A stretch of DNA of 64,000 nt from Marinobacter sp. AC-23 (GTDB taxonomy: Bacteria > Pseudomonadota > Gammaproteobacteria > Pseudomonadales > Oleiphilaceae), in NCBI RefSeq assembly GCF_001858325.1, contig NZ_MBPP01000044.1, forward strand, positions 1-64,000. Direction: 5' to 3'. Below are positions 55,745 through 64,000 of this stretch, in pieces. Position 1 is the first letter of the stretch; every line of letters starts with the position of its first letter. The notes under the pieces were generated by a model. The model worked only from the letters and a program-made list of their open reading frames with translations. It did not search any database and was not told the DNA's origin. A program made the translations under genes and the position numbers.

Positions 55745-56506
55745 TTACACCTCAATAATTCTATCTGCAGTAAACAGTGGCGGCTCATATTCATTCGGGT
55801 AGGCACCGGGATTAGCGAATACGCGAGTGCCTGCAACCTGTATATCAACGGGCTCATGAACGTGGCCGTGAACCCACAGATCCATTTTTCCCATCAGTGC
55901 CCGCAAATCCGAAGCAAAGGCCGGCGACAACGAGTCCCCTTGGTATTTCGGTGGGATACACTCCGGCAACGGCGCATGGTGGCTAATCACCACCCGTGGC
56001 CCCGAGCAGGGTTCGCTTAACGCCGCCGCAAGCCAGGCCATGGCTTCTGCATGCAACCTCTGGCTCTCTACAGTAGAGAACACCTCGCCTGTTGGTTGCT
56101 CGATAATGCGAAAATCGGGCATAAACGCAAGCGCGCGCTTTTCCGTCTGTGATGGATCATAGTCTGGTTGGCCGTTATACAGACCAAAATCTGTCCATAA
56201 TGTGGAGCCATGAAAGCACACGCCGCCAATGGTCACCGTATCGTTATCAAGCAGGTGAATTCCCAGGCGCTCAGCTTCGGCACGCAAGGCCTCACGCGTG
56301 TCGGGCATGCTTGTTCCATAGAACTCATGGTTGCCCGGAACGTAGATAATCTCCTGCCCCGCAAATCGTTCCGCAGCCCAAGCGAGGCCTTCCGTTGTAC
56401 GATGAATATCTCCGGCCAGGATAACCACATCAGCAGCTACATCAGGCAATTCGCGACCTTCGCGAAAACACTCCACGTGTAAATCCGACAGTATTCGCAA
56501 GCGCAC
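55745..56506 (-). CDS. Calcineurin-like metallophosphoesterase
   Basis: 253 residues with all metal motifs: LSDLHVE (D8, H10), VILAGDIH, YVPGNHEFYG, VISHHAPLP and WVHGHVHEP. Such enzymes hydrolyse phosphodi- or monoesters using two metal ions. Substrate unknown. Its first about 40 bases are duplicated at 57957-57999. Confidence 0.9.
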   Translation of the reverse strand: MRLRILSDLHVECFREGRELPDVAADVVILAGDIHRTTEGLAWAAERFAGQEIIYVPGNHEFYGTSMPDTREALRAEAERLGIHLLDNDTVTIGGVCFHGSTLWTDFGLYNGQPDYDPSQTEKRALAFMPDFRIIEQPTGEVFSTVESQRLHAEAMAWLAAALSEPCSGPRVVISHHAPLPECIPPKYQGDSLSPAFASDLRALMGKMDLWVHGHVHEPVDIQVAGTRVFANPGAYPNEYEPPLFTADRIIEV

Positions 56507-56700
56507 AGTCTTATCTCCTCGGGAAACTTGGATAGATCTTTTTCTTAGGGCTTAGCCTACCCGTTTTGGCGGGCCTGAGGCTAAAGTTACATCCACTTGC
56601 GTTTTATGGCGCGTAAGCTTGGTACACCTCTCTTTAAAACGTTTTTCCGACAATGCTTACAGGAGAGAACCAAGCACAAGTAGAAATACAACAAGAGGGA

Positions 56701-57507
56701 CTATTCATTTGCCCGAACAAAGACCCAGTTGGTCCCGACGTTGTCACACACGATGACGTCGCGATCGATAGTTGCACACAGAGACAGGTTTTCCGGAAGC
56801 TCATCGTGGTATCGGGCTTTCAGCCCCAAAGTTTTCCGATCCTGTTTGAGTAGCTCGTAGGTCTGCCCCATACGATCGGAAAAATCCACGCCGCCGCTTT
56901 CCAGTGTGTGAAAGGCGTTGTGAAACGCCGTGAAGCTCATGGTGTTTGCACCAAGGCCAATGGCCAGCATTTTTGGGATGTAACGGTCATAGGCGGCCGA
57001 AAGATAAGATCGCACGGCTTCATCATCGTTACGCTCGCCATCGAAAGGCACTATTACGAGGCGGTTACCCGGTCCCAGGACACCGTCGTCCAGAGATGCC
57101 AGTGTGCGATTGCCTGCAAGCTCATAAGCCGCTTTTGGGCACTGGATGAAGTCGCTCCTCAACTGGCAACCCGCCAACCCCTGGCGAATCGACGGTTCAG
57201 TGCCGGATTCTTTTGCAGGCCCCACCGATGACCTGGTCGTTTCAGCTTCAGATGTGGCCGAAATCTCTGGCAATGCCAGGCCCAATCGTTTGGCAGGCCG
57301 ACGCAATAATAGCGCCTGCACGTTTGGATCATTACGCTTGAAATCCATCGCAGAAGGCAGGCCTGTGCCCCCACCGCGCTCTACAACTTCGCAGTAGAGG
57401 CGCTCCAGATCTGTCTGGGCCGATGCCAGGCAAGCTTCATCGGCGCCGGCGATCGAAATCCAGCCAACGGCAAAAATTATGAGCAGTTTTTTTTGGTAGG
57501 CGATCAC
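56701..57507 (-). CDS. Exported protein of unknown function
   Basis: 268 residues if started at the GTG at 57507, which follows GGAG. A signal peptide (LLIIFAVGWISIAGA) is followed by DEACLASAQTDLERLYCEVVERGGGTGLPSAMDF, with several Cys that may pair, and a C-terminal domain with PFDGERNDDEAVRSYLSAAYDRYI and DRDVIVCDNVGTNWVFVRA. I do not recognise the family. It would be periplasmic. Confidence 0.65.
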   Translation of the reverse strand: MIAYQKKLLIIFAVGWISIAGADEACLASAQTDLERLYCEVVERGGGTGLPSAMDFKRNDPNVQALLLRRPAKRLGLALPEISATSEAETTRSSVGPAKESGTEPSIRQGLAGCQLRSDFIQCPKAAYELAGNRTLASLDDGVLGPGNRLVIVPFDGERNDDEAVRSYLSAAYDRYIPKMLAIGLGANTMSFTAFHNAFHTLESGGVDFSDRMGQTYELLKQDRKTLGLKARYHDELPENLSLCATIDRDVIVCDNVGTNWVFVRANE

Positions 57508-57559
57508 CGCAGCTCCATCTGGTGTGCTTTCAATGTTTACTATACAACGCCACCACCGG

Positions 57560-57672
57560 CTATTGCGCCAGCGCATAATCGATCCTGGCACACACCGCGG
57601 CAATCAACGCCTGCTGAAATTCCGAATAAGGGTTCTCACCCGGTTCGAAGGGCTTGTCGTCGCGGGCCTCCA
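57560..57672 (-). pseudogene. C-terminal remnant of an unidentified gene
   Basis: An open stretch reads EARDDKPFEPGENPYSEFQQALIAAVCARIDYALAQ and stop. It has coding character but no start and no recognisable family. It is joined directly to the VOC remnant upstream, so it is probably a broken gene end. Confidence 0.4.
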
Positions 57673-57676
57673 ATTA

Positions 57677-57930
57677 TCATGCATTTGGCTCTGACCAGAC
57701 GGCATATTCATTGCCATTCGGGTCGTTGAAATGAAAACGACGGCCACCGGGAAAAGTGAAAATATCCTGAACGATTGTCCCGCCAGACTGCTTCACTTTA
57801 TCGATGCCGAACTATTCTTTTTTGTCGATCGTTATCTCAACCGATTTGCCGTTACCCGCGAACCACTTCTGAACATACAAAGTGCCCACGATAGGAGCCG
57901 TGCCTTCATCAGGAACCTCCTAATGGTGAA
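57677..57930 (-). pseudogene. VOC-family (glyoxalase-like) remnant
   Basis: One frame reads VPDEGTAPIVGTLYVQKWFAGNGKSVEITIDKKE, a TAG stop, FGIDKVKQSGGTIVQDIFTFPGGRRFHFNDPNGNEYAVWSEPNA and end. The last part is the typical C-terminal VOC motif (FxDPxGNxxxVW). The in-frame stop and missing N-terminus show a dead gene. Confidence 0.75.
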
Positions 57931-57956
57931 CGACAAATAGCCTTCAGGGCGCCGGG

Positions 57957-57999
57957 CAAATCCGACAATATTCGCAAGCGCACAGTTTTATCTCCTTGG
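57957..57999 (-). repeat. Duplicated 5' end of the metallophosphoesterase gene
   Basis: Matches 56478-56520 with a few mismatches. It includes the ribosome site (AAGGAGATAAAA) and codons for (V)RLRILSDL, then diverges into the VOC remnant. Confidence 0.8.
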
Positions 58000-58386
58000 C
58001 AGAGCAACCTCAACGGTCTTGCCTCCGTAGCCGAAGCGTTGATCACGACCTTGAATGACCACCGTTGAAACGGGCTTTGGAACTTCGACCGCGTGGAGAC
58101 TTCTGGTGAAGGGCTGCTCGGCGGCGTGATCGTGCAGAAGTATTCGTTCGCCATAGAGCGTGCCATCCTTTCCCATCACCCGAAATGCATCGGCATAGCG
58201 TTGTGGCGTGTCGTAGGGTGAGGAGAGAGTAACGTCAAAATCGAAGCTGTTATCGCCGGTGGCGCGCACCTTGGCTGAAATGACATCGGGGTACCTCTGC
58301 TGAGGTGCATTTTCTGCTAAAGCATCGCTCGCTAAGATGATGATTCCGAGCGCAAGAACCGTGAACATTCGAAGGTGCGACGGCAT
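57988..58386 (-). CDS. Small exported protein, unknown
   Basis: 132 residues. A signal peptide (MFTVLALGIIILASDALA) is followed by a compact domain with YPDVISAKVRATGDNSFDFDVTLSSPYDTPQRYADAF, ILLHDHAAEQPFTRSLH and DQRFGYGGKTVEVALP. The pattern suggests an immunoglobulin-like beta sandwich in the periplasm; I do not know a function. It lies 6 bases after the GNAT gene, so the two are probably one transcript. Confidence 0.75.
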   Translation of the reverse strand: MPSHLRMFTVLALGIIILASDALAENAPQQRYPDVISAKVRATGDNSFDFDVTLSSPYDTPQRYADAFRVMGKDGTLYGERILLHDHAAEQPFTRSLHAVEVPKPVSTVVIQGRDQRFGYGGKTVEVALPRR

Positions 58387-58392
58387 GGCGGG

Positions 58393-58845
58393 TTACTCCT
58401 TCCACTGATACATGATGAAATCGCTCGGCCCCGAGGTGTAGCGGTCGTAAAAGGCGCGACCTCGCTCATTGAAGTGCTGTGTGATCCAGCGTATCGCAGA
58501 CCAGCCACGTTCGCGAGCGAGGTTCTGAAGACTCTCGAATATAGCGTCGGAGGCCCCACTACCGCGAGCATCCATGGCCACGTACATGTCATCCAGGAAC
58601 CCAATTTCATTCCCCCCGAGCGGACGAGGGCAAGCACGAACATGGGCCAGACCAACCGCGAGACCGGCATCGGTGCGGGTGAGCAATCCTTCAAGCACGT
58701 GGCTTGGGTCTAATAACCAGCTCCATACTTCATCTGCGATGGCATCACTCATGGGTACGCCATAGAACTCGGCGTAGCCGTCAAACAGGGCCCGCCATTC
58801 TGATTTGTCGCTAGCCACCACGAAGTTTGTCTGGAAGGTGCTCAT
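58393..58845 (-). CDS. GNAT-family N-acetyltransferase
   Basis: 150 residues. AVGLAHVRACPRPLGGNEIGFLDDMYVAMDARGSGASDAIFESL contains the acetyl-CoA-binding R-G-x-G-A-like loop (DARGSGASD), and RGWSAIRWITQHFNERGRAFYDRYTSGPSDFIMYQ is the usual C-terminal half. The acceptor is unknown. I chose the ATG at 58845 (MSTFQTNF). Confidence 0.85.
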   Translation of the reverse strand: MSTFQTNFVVASDKSEWRALFDGYAEFYGVPMSDAIADEVWSWLLDPSHVLEGLLTRTDAGLAVGLAHVRACPRPLGGNEIGFLDDMYVAMDARGSGASDAIFESLQNLARERGWSAIRWITQHFNERGRAFYDRYTSGPSDFIMYQWKE

Positions 58846-58990
58846 AGTTTGCCTCAATTTCTCAGTGTAGGCTTCGGGCTTTTTGCGGCTCTTAAAGCAC
58901 CTCCGTGCTAGGGGCTACCCTAACTATAGAAGATGTCTACTGAAGTGGGGGAAGTGCAGAACGAACTTTAATGAATAGTTAGAGTAAGTC

Positions 58991-59362
58991 TTACTCACAG
59001 GGATATGCTTGCATGAATGCTGAGATGGCTAGAATAGTGCCGTGGCGGTGAAGTTCCTTAGGATTGTCCTTTAGGTATTTCACAACAATCCTGGCAGCTT
59101 GGCCATTATTCAGACCCGCTTCCGGGGCGCAGAAGAGCGCGTCCTTACCCAACTGAACCTCATACATGGCGTTAGTGTTGGTTACGCCCTGCATCATACC
59201 GAAACAATATCCGAGAGCCCCAAAATCAGGATTGGCTGGCTCATTATCCATAAAGTCTATTGCCGCATTGCAATGGTCTAGCAGCTTGTTACCGCTTGCG
59301 AAAGCAGCTCCCGGCAATAAAGCTAGAATCATCAGAACCAAAGCTCCAGTTAAGCTTCTCAT
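58991..59362 (-). CDS. Rap1a/Tai-family periplasmic immunity-like protein
   Basis: 123 residues with a signal peptide (MRSLTGALVLMILALLPGAAFA). The mature part has KLLDHCNAA, GYCFGMMQGV, FCAPEAGLNNGQAARIVVKYLKDNPKELHRHGT and AYPCE, the Cys-paired pattern of the Rap1a/Tai family. Its founding members neutralise type VI amidase effectors. No effector gene is next to it: an IS1182 end lies just upstream. It may be an orphan immunity gene. Confidence 0.75.
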   Translation of the reverse strand: MRSLTGALVLMILALLPGAAFASGNKLLDHCNAAIDFMDNEPANPDFGALGYCFGMMQGVTNTNAMYEVQLGKDALFCAPEAGLNNGQAARIVVKYLKDNPKELHRHGTILAISAFMQAYPCE

Positions 59363-59396
59363 AATTACTCCCAAATCTTTGCTTATGAACTTTAAC

Positions 59397-60490
59397 GAGG
59401 CTGTAGAAAAACCCTTATCAGAGCCTGACCCGCAGCCGCTTTATTGTATTTTTCAGTACTTGCGATCAACTAACGCAAGTTTGCTCGTTCGTCGAGCATT
59501 AGCGATATTCAGCTTACGAAGCCCTTCAATCAGCTATCTAAGAGCTGCTTCTGGGTACACCTTAGCCCAACATCATGCCGCTAACTGCCCGTAATTCGCC
59601 AGTTTCTCAATGTTGTGTACCAGACAATACAATTGCCACTGGCCCTGCACCTTCTTTTTGCCTCGCAGACTGAAGCGATTCAGGCGTTTGTTCGTGCCAA
59701 TGTTGCCGAACACGGGTTCCACCACCGATATTCGATGGCTGTAGATTTCTTTGTCCTGTTCGCTATCCACCCGATGCTTCATCCAGTCGGTGTAGTTAGG
59801 GAGTCGTTTGTTTTCAATGGTGAACGATACCTGCCTGCCAGACCCATTACGGTGATCCGCTGATGCTGGATTCTGCATGCACTGGTGCTTCTTCGGGCAG
59901 TGGCGGCACTGAAGCAACCGACCTTCGAAGTGCACTCGGATTTTCCCGTTTAGCGCTTCCCGTTGACCTCGATAAGTAAGAGTTTGACCGGAGGGGCAGA
60001 CACAGACGAGCGTCACTGGATCGAACTGGAATTCGCTGGCTGCCAGGGTGTCTTTCCAGCCTTTGTCTGGGAGGTTCTGGTGCCGCTTACCGTATTTGTC
60101 TTTCTGATCCGCGAACTTGGGGTCGCGGCTGCGGAAGCGGTTGTCCGGGATGTAACCGTTGATCTGCTGTTCATGCAGGTATTTCATATTCGCTTCGTTG
60201 GCGAAGCCAGTATCGGCCGTCACAATCGCGCCGGTTTGGTAGATGTCGTCAGCGATACCCAGCTTTTTATAGCGTTGCTGAACCGTCTCCGACACTGGCT
60301 TTAAGGTGTGGTGTTCTTGCCCTTCGCCGAAGGCCTGAGCATCGATGATGATCTGGTGTTTCTTGTCCACCGTGGCCACGCCGTTATAGCCCTGGATCGT
60401 GCCTTTGCTGGTGGTCTCTTGCCGCTTTCGTTATCGGTGATGTTGCTTTTCACTTCCTTGCGCCGTTTCCCCTGGCCAATACACGAATAG
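59397..60490 (-). mobile_element. IS1182-family element, 5'-truncated
   Basis: The right end is marked by GAGGCTGTAGAAAAACCC at 59398-59415, of the kind found at IS1182/IS5 ends. The transposase C-terminal half follows. At about 60490 the sequence changes abruptly to unrelated debris, so the left end and about half of the transposase are missing. Confidence 0.7.
59573..60480 (-). pseudogene. IS1182-family transposase, C-terminal half, frameshifted
   Basis: NITDNESGK in one frame passes to TTSKGTIQGYNGVATVDKKHQIIIDAQAFGEGQEH in the next, a break at about 60416 that one T (GGTCATCTT) would mend. The rest has a YIPDNRFRSRDP region, the HCPKKHQC zinc-like motif and the terminal EPVFGNIGTNKRLNRFSLRGKKKVQGQWQLYCLVHN catalytic helix. 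The DDE N-terminal part is absent, so it cannot transpose. Confidence 0.85.
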
Positions 60491-60639
60491 CCAAGTCAGA
60501 ACCCTCCAGCGGCGAATTAACGAATGGAGATTACGCGACCAGAGCTATCAGATTAAAATGACGCAGCTAATGAGCAGTTAACCACACAACAATCCTGGTG
60601 AGACAATCCGGCTATGAGTTTGATTCTTTACTGAGGCAA

Positions 60640-60775
60640 TACGTATACTCGCCAAAGTCGACGTGTTGATCCTGGATGACTGGGGCTGATGAAGCTGAAT
60701 GCAGAAAACCGCCGGGATTTATTGGAGGTGCTGGAAGACCGATACGGCCGGCGCTCCACCATCGCTACCAATCCA
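60640..60775 (+). pseudogene. IS21 helper ATPase (IstB) remnant
   Basis: The plus strand reads RILAKVDVLILDDWG, two stops and a shift, then LNAENRRDLLEVLEDRYGRRSTIATNP. This is the Walker B and following helix of IstB. N- and C-terminal parts are missing. Nothing else recognisable lies in 60490-60640. Confidence 0.8.
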
Positions 60776-60824
60776 TGCGAAAAAGACAGACAAAGTTGAC
60801 GAGCGCCATGGTTTCAGAGTAACA

Positions 60825-61390
60825 ATGAAAACCCCGCGTCGCTACGCTCCGATGGGTGGCAGCCTTGCTCCGGTCCGGGTGGCAGGCTTCACATGGAATG
60901 GGTGGCAATCTTCAGCGGTTTACGCAGTTATTACACCAGAAGGCTACGCCAAGTTGAAGAAAGAGCTCGACGACCTGTGGCGGAAAGAGCGCCCCGAAGT
61001 CACAAAAATGGTTCGACGGGCTGCAAGTCTTGGTGATCGGTCAGAGAACTCAGATCACCAGTATAACGAAAAAAGGCTCAGGGAGATCGATCGTAGGGTC
61101 AGGTATCTTAGAATCCGTCTTTCCAAGCTTCGTGTTGTCGAGTACAGCCCCGCCCAAGAGGGAAAAGCATTCTTTGGAGCCTGAGCCACGTTGGTTGAGG
61201 AAAACAGTGACAAACTTACATTTCGGATTGTCGATCCCGACGAGAGATATGACAAAAAAATTATGTGGCCGTACACGCTCCTGTGGTCAAAGCGTGCCTC
61301 GGAAAATGCAGAGGAGATGAAGCAATACTCAGGACACCCAAATCGACGAAACTATGGGAAATTGACCTGCTAACATGTCAAGTCGACTGA
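60825..61390 (+). pseudogene. greB: Transcript cleavage factor GreB, dead copy
   Basis: The frame from 60825 has ITPEGYAKLKKELDDLWRKERPEVTKMVRRAASLGDRSENSDHQYNEKRLREIDRRVRYL, the GreB coiled coil with the acidic tip. It hits TGA after KAFFGA where GreB has Trp. The same frame continues ATLVEENSDKLTFRIVDPDE, then shifts, and another frame gives VHAPVVKACLGKCRGDEAILRTPKSTKLWEID. With a nonsense codon and a shift, this copy is inactive. The N-terminus is also unusual (MKTPRRYAPMGG...). Presumably a good greB exists elsewhere. Confidence 0.85.
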
Positions 61391-61392
61391 TA

Positions 61393-62028
61393 TTATCTGG
61401 TACTTGCGGCAAGACGCGCACCTAAGGCTATAAACAATGCGCCAAGGCCTCGATCTATCCAAAGCCCAACTTGCCTATTTTTCTTCAAAAATGAACCCAG
61501 CCGGGATCCTACCATAACCAAGGGAGGCTCTATGAAAGCTGCGACAACGATTATGAGACCTCCGTGGAGAAATAGCTGAGCGCCATTGGAGCCAGCTCCT
61601 TCAACAACAAACTGTGGCAAAAACGCAAGGAAGAAAATGGCCACCTTCGGATTAAGCGCAGAAACCAGCGCGCCTTGCCAATAGACCGAGTGTCTATTCA
61701 GATTTTTTTGGTTCCCATTCGAAACAAACGAATCGCCACGTGACAGCAACATTTTAATTCCAATCCATATCAAATACGCAGCACCCAGCCATTTAACGAT
61801 TGAAAAAGCCAGTGCTGACGTTGCGAGAATCGCCGAGAGCCCAGCGGCCGCCATGACCACATGCAGCCCAGCACCCGTCCAAATACCAAACATAGCAGCG
61901 AAACCCTGTCGACGTCCATTGCGCAGAGTCTGTCCCAAAATGAAGGCAATATCTGGCCCAGGCGAAAGGTTCAAAAGAACCGCCGCCGACAAAAAGGTCA
62001 TCCAGTGCAGAATCGTATAATCAAACAT
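61393..62028 (-). CDS. LysE/RhtB-family exporter
   Basis: 211 residues, six membrane segments. LNLSPGPDIAFILGQTLRNGRRQGFAAMFGIWTGAGLHVVMAAAGLSAIL is the LysE/RhtB signature, and ALNPKVAIFFLAFLPQFV the second. It would export an amino acid or related compound by proton exchange. Substrate cannot be inferred. It ends 3 bases from the greB remnant. Confidence 0.93.
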   Translation of the reverse strand: MFDYTILHWMTFLSAAVLLNLSPGPDIAFILGQTLRNGRRQGFAAMFGIWTGAGLHVVMAAAGLSAILATSALAFSIVKWLGAAYLIWIGIKMLLSRGDSFVSNGNQKNLNRHSVYWQGALVSALNPKVAIFFLAFLPQFVVEGAGSNGAQLFLHGGLIIVVAAFIEPPLVMVGSRLGSFLKKNRQVGLWIDRGLGALFIALGARLAASTR

Positions 62029-62353
62029 TCAAAGGCTCCCATTGAAGCGGACATATAATCAGCAGCATGGCCTATACATAAAGCTGAGCGCTCTGGTGTG
62101 GCCTTGATACAGCAAAGCGGAGACAAAGGGCATCCGAGCACCGCGTTCGGTTAGCTGGTTTTTCGAGACTGGTGCGGCGCTTTCGCTCCTCCAGAGTATT
62201 CTATAGCGCGACAATTAACTTGGCCGATCCGTACAAGATAGTTGGCGCTGCATAATATTCAGTCCAAAATGCCGCACGATGTCCACTAATTGTAGCAGAA
62301 CCGTAAGCGTCCGAAGGGAGCCATTAGGAGTCTGCAAATGTGGGTGCTGCGTT
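62029..62353. other. Intergenic stretch without recognisable features
   Basis: No open frame with coding character. I see no clear promoter, terminator or repeat. It separates the LysE gene from the AT-richer cysC segment. Confidence 0.4.
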
Positions 62354-62968
62354 TTAGTTCTCAGCTGTAATGTGACGAATTACACCACGGTGCCTGAGAA
62401 GGTCAATCAGCATTGCCACACACTGCTCAACACTTAATTCAGTGGTATTAAGACGTAGATCCGGCGATATTGGTGGCTCATATTTCGAGTCGACTCCTGT
62501 AAAGTTTGGAATTTTCCGTTCGCGAGCCTTCTTATACAAACCTTTAGGATCTCTATTTTCGCAAGCAGTTAGAGGAGTATTGACATAAACTTCGACAAAT
62601 ACGTAGCCGGATAAGAGTGATCGCGCGATATCACGGTCGTGTGAAAAGGGGGAGATGAATGATGCGCTTACAATTAGCCCCGCATCAGCGAACAATTTTG
62701 ATACTTCTCCTATTCGACGAATGTTTTCAACACGATCTGACTCACTAAAACCGAGGTCTTTGCTTAAGCCGTGACGGATGTTATCTCCATCCAATAAAGC
62801 AGTGTGATACCCCATGGAATGCAACGCTACATCCAGCGCATTCGCCAGTGTGGACTTCCCTGACCCACTGAGGCCTGTAAACCAAATGAGGCAAGGGTTT
62901 TGCTCTTTAATGGCTGCTCTTGAAAAATTGGAGACGCGATGTTCATTCCAAACGATGTTTTTGGTCAT
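62354..62968 (-). CDS. cysC: Adenylylsulfate (APS) kinase
   Basis: 204 residues. P-loop GLSGSGKST at 32-40; LLDGDNIRHGLSKDLGFSESDRVENIRRIGEV, the APS-binding motif; the phospho-intermediate Ser region SFISPF; and PNFTGVDSKYEPP. It makes PAPS from APS and ATP. It has no sulfurylase (CysND) neighbour, so it may supply PAPS or a phosphorylated product for a specialised pathway together with the ArgG-like gene 90 bases upstream. Confidence 0.95.
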   Translation of the reverse strand: MTKNIVWNEHRVSNFSRAAIKEQNPCLIWFTGLSGSGKSTLANALDVALHSMGYHTALLDGDNIRHGLSKDLGFSESDRVENIRRIGEVSKLFADAGLIVSASFISPFSHDRDIARSLLSGYVFVEVYVNTPLTACENRDPKGLYKKARERKIPNFTGVDSKYEPPISPDLRLNTTELSVEQCVAMLIDLLRHRGVIRHITAEN

Positions 62969-63064
62969 AGTGAATTCCGTTTCGTATACGGTTGATCATG
63001 AATAAGAAGATTGTTCCTTAAGACCCCTAAGTCCAGATACCAACACATAATAGACCTTCCAAGC

Positions 63065-64000
63065 TTAGGGAGCAGCTAATCCGTTCCAAGCATGTCCCCC
63101 ATTGTTAAACCTTTGTTCCCTTATATCTTCTCGTTGCCCTGTCACATGAAGGCAGAACATATTCCCTTTATATATTTCAATTTCCACGATGCCATTTACT
63201 ACCGAGGCTATACCATCGAGAGCAGACTTGGCCGTTTCAGAGTCAATTTCGTAGTAGCGCCCATCGTAAAGGCGTCTGGCAACATAAGCAGAAAGTGACT
63301 GAAACATTTTCTGTACTTCCATGGGAAGGGTTGATGAGCATAGCTCCTTGAATGCATGACCGAGCAGTGTCATGCCCGGTGCTTCATAGATTCCTCGGCC
63401 TTTAGTGCCACTACTCGATCCTCAAATACGGCAGTTAGGCCAACTCCATGTTTCCCGGCAATATCATTCGCCAGGCCCAGCAATACTTGAGGAGAGTTTA
63501 AAAAGCCGTTGATTGTATGTAGTTGACCTTCCCTAAATTCAATACGCACGTTAGTTGCTTGGCTCGGTGCGTTTTGTGGTAAATTGGTTAGTGCCCACGG
63601 GGCGTATATCCAAGGCACTGTTTCGTTCTCAAGTTGAACGCCTTCGTGGGAAACACCCATCAATGAACCATCTGTAGACAGTTTTTCCTTAGCTTCTAAG
63701 CCCTCTTTATAGGATTGTCCTAGTAGAAATTCGACCATTTCTTTTCGATCCCTAAAACGACTTCGGAACTCTTCATCTTCCCATGGCGCGTAGGGAATAG
63801 CGCTGGGCGCAAATTTTTGTATGTAGCGGGTGAACCGTCTGAAGTCGTTGCCCCCGTTCACACTTCCGTGAGCTAGCACCGTGCAGCCCTCCTCAACCAT
63901 TCGAGGTGCCAGTTGACTTACGAGCACTGCTCGTAGGGCGCCTGTCGTATTCCAGTAGCCGCCTTGGTAACTGGCTTGGTAGCGAAGGACTTGCAAAGCG
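63065..64000 (-). pseudogene. Argininosuccinate synthase-like protein, partial, one-base frameshift
   Basis: Runs off the right edge, so the N-terminal PP-loop (SGGLDT) is not visible. NTTGALRAVLVSQLAPRMVEEGCTVLAHGSVNGGNDFRRF corresponds to the ArgG stretch with AHGxTGKGND, here with Ser-Val-Asn-Gly. APWEDEEFRSRF and WAL follow. The frame breaks at 63391-63395; one G restores ALKAEGIYEAPGMTLLGHAFKEL, and the rest ends WNGLAAP. The altered conserved residues and the lack of arg neighbours suggest an ArgG paralogue joining a different amine or acid. Confidence 0.75.

Noticed and set aside
62029..62353. Possible integron attC site near CGGTTAGC
   Set aside because: No paired complementary core (GTTRRRY / RYYYAAC) with the right spacing could be found.

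Overview
The window looks like chromosomal DNA of a marine, Marinobacter-like gammaproteobacterium. This is inferred from the gene repertoire: a urtABCDE-ureDABCEFG-hupE superoperon, TRAP and tripartite tricarboxylate (TTT) transporters, hybrid Prx5-Grx, a VF530 protein and Amn. It is not from any marker RNA gene: I see no rRNA, tRNA or CRISPR. The backbone is GC-rich. Two stretches are visibly AT-rich, about 4.5-7.15 kb and parts of 60.8-64 kb, and look acquired.

Layout. 0-1.2 kb: edge of an IS21-type element, a truncated HEPN-like remnant, an HTH-nucleotidyltransferase with a palindrome over its own -10 box, and a small membrane protein gene. 1.2-4.05 kb: a Rho paralogue without its RNA-binding half, then three single genes (cis-CaaD-like tautomerase, thioredoxin, ThpR), each bounded by copies of one 25-bp repeat. 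4.47-7.15 kb: a compact module of a short HigB-like toxin, a HigA fused to an ImmA/IrrE protease, and a phage T4 Beta-family protein, behind a promoter flanked by two palindromes and followed by IS66 debris. This is my best candidate for an undescribed system. 7.6-19.1 kb: one long minus-strand operon for urea uptake and hydrolysis, with a sigma-54-like promoter before urtA. 19.4-23.2 kb: TRAP transporter and LysR regulator. 23.3-31.9 kb: small proteins, hybrid peroxiredoxin, HerA-like ATPase, aldo/keto reductase, transporter, YHS protein and flavohaemoglobin with an NsrR-like site. 32-38.5 kb: GntR regulator, RraA-like protein, TTT transporter and ketoglutarate semialdehyde dehydrogenase, a sugar-acid catabolic cluster. 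38.5-42.8 kb: ECF sigma/anti-sigma pair facing a beta-propeller lipoprotein. 43-49.3 kb: TauE permease and a tctCBA operon divergent from a CitA/CitB-type two-component system. 49.4-59.4 kb: GlxA regulator and hydrolase, AAA ATPase convergent with amn, and many small genes mixed with truncated fragments. 59.4-61.4 kb: IS1182 and IS21 remnants and a dead greB. 61.4-64 kb: LysE, CysC and an ArgG-like gene running off the edge.

An overarching feature is that eleven genes are broken by what looks like one missing base each, mostly in short homopolymers. They include ureC, amn, a dctP and a tctC inside otherwise intact operons. That pattern points to residual sequencing deletions more than to biological decay. 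Gene models crossing these points are given as full-length genes with the frameshift noted.
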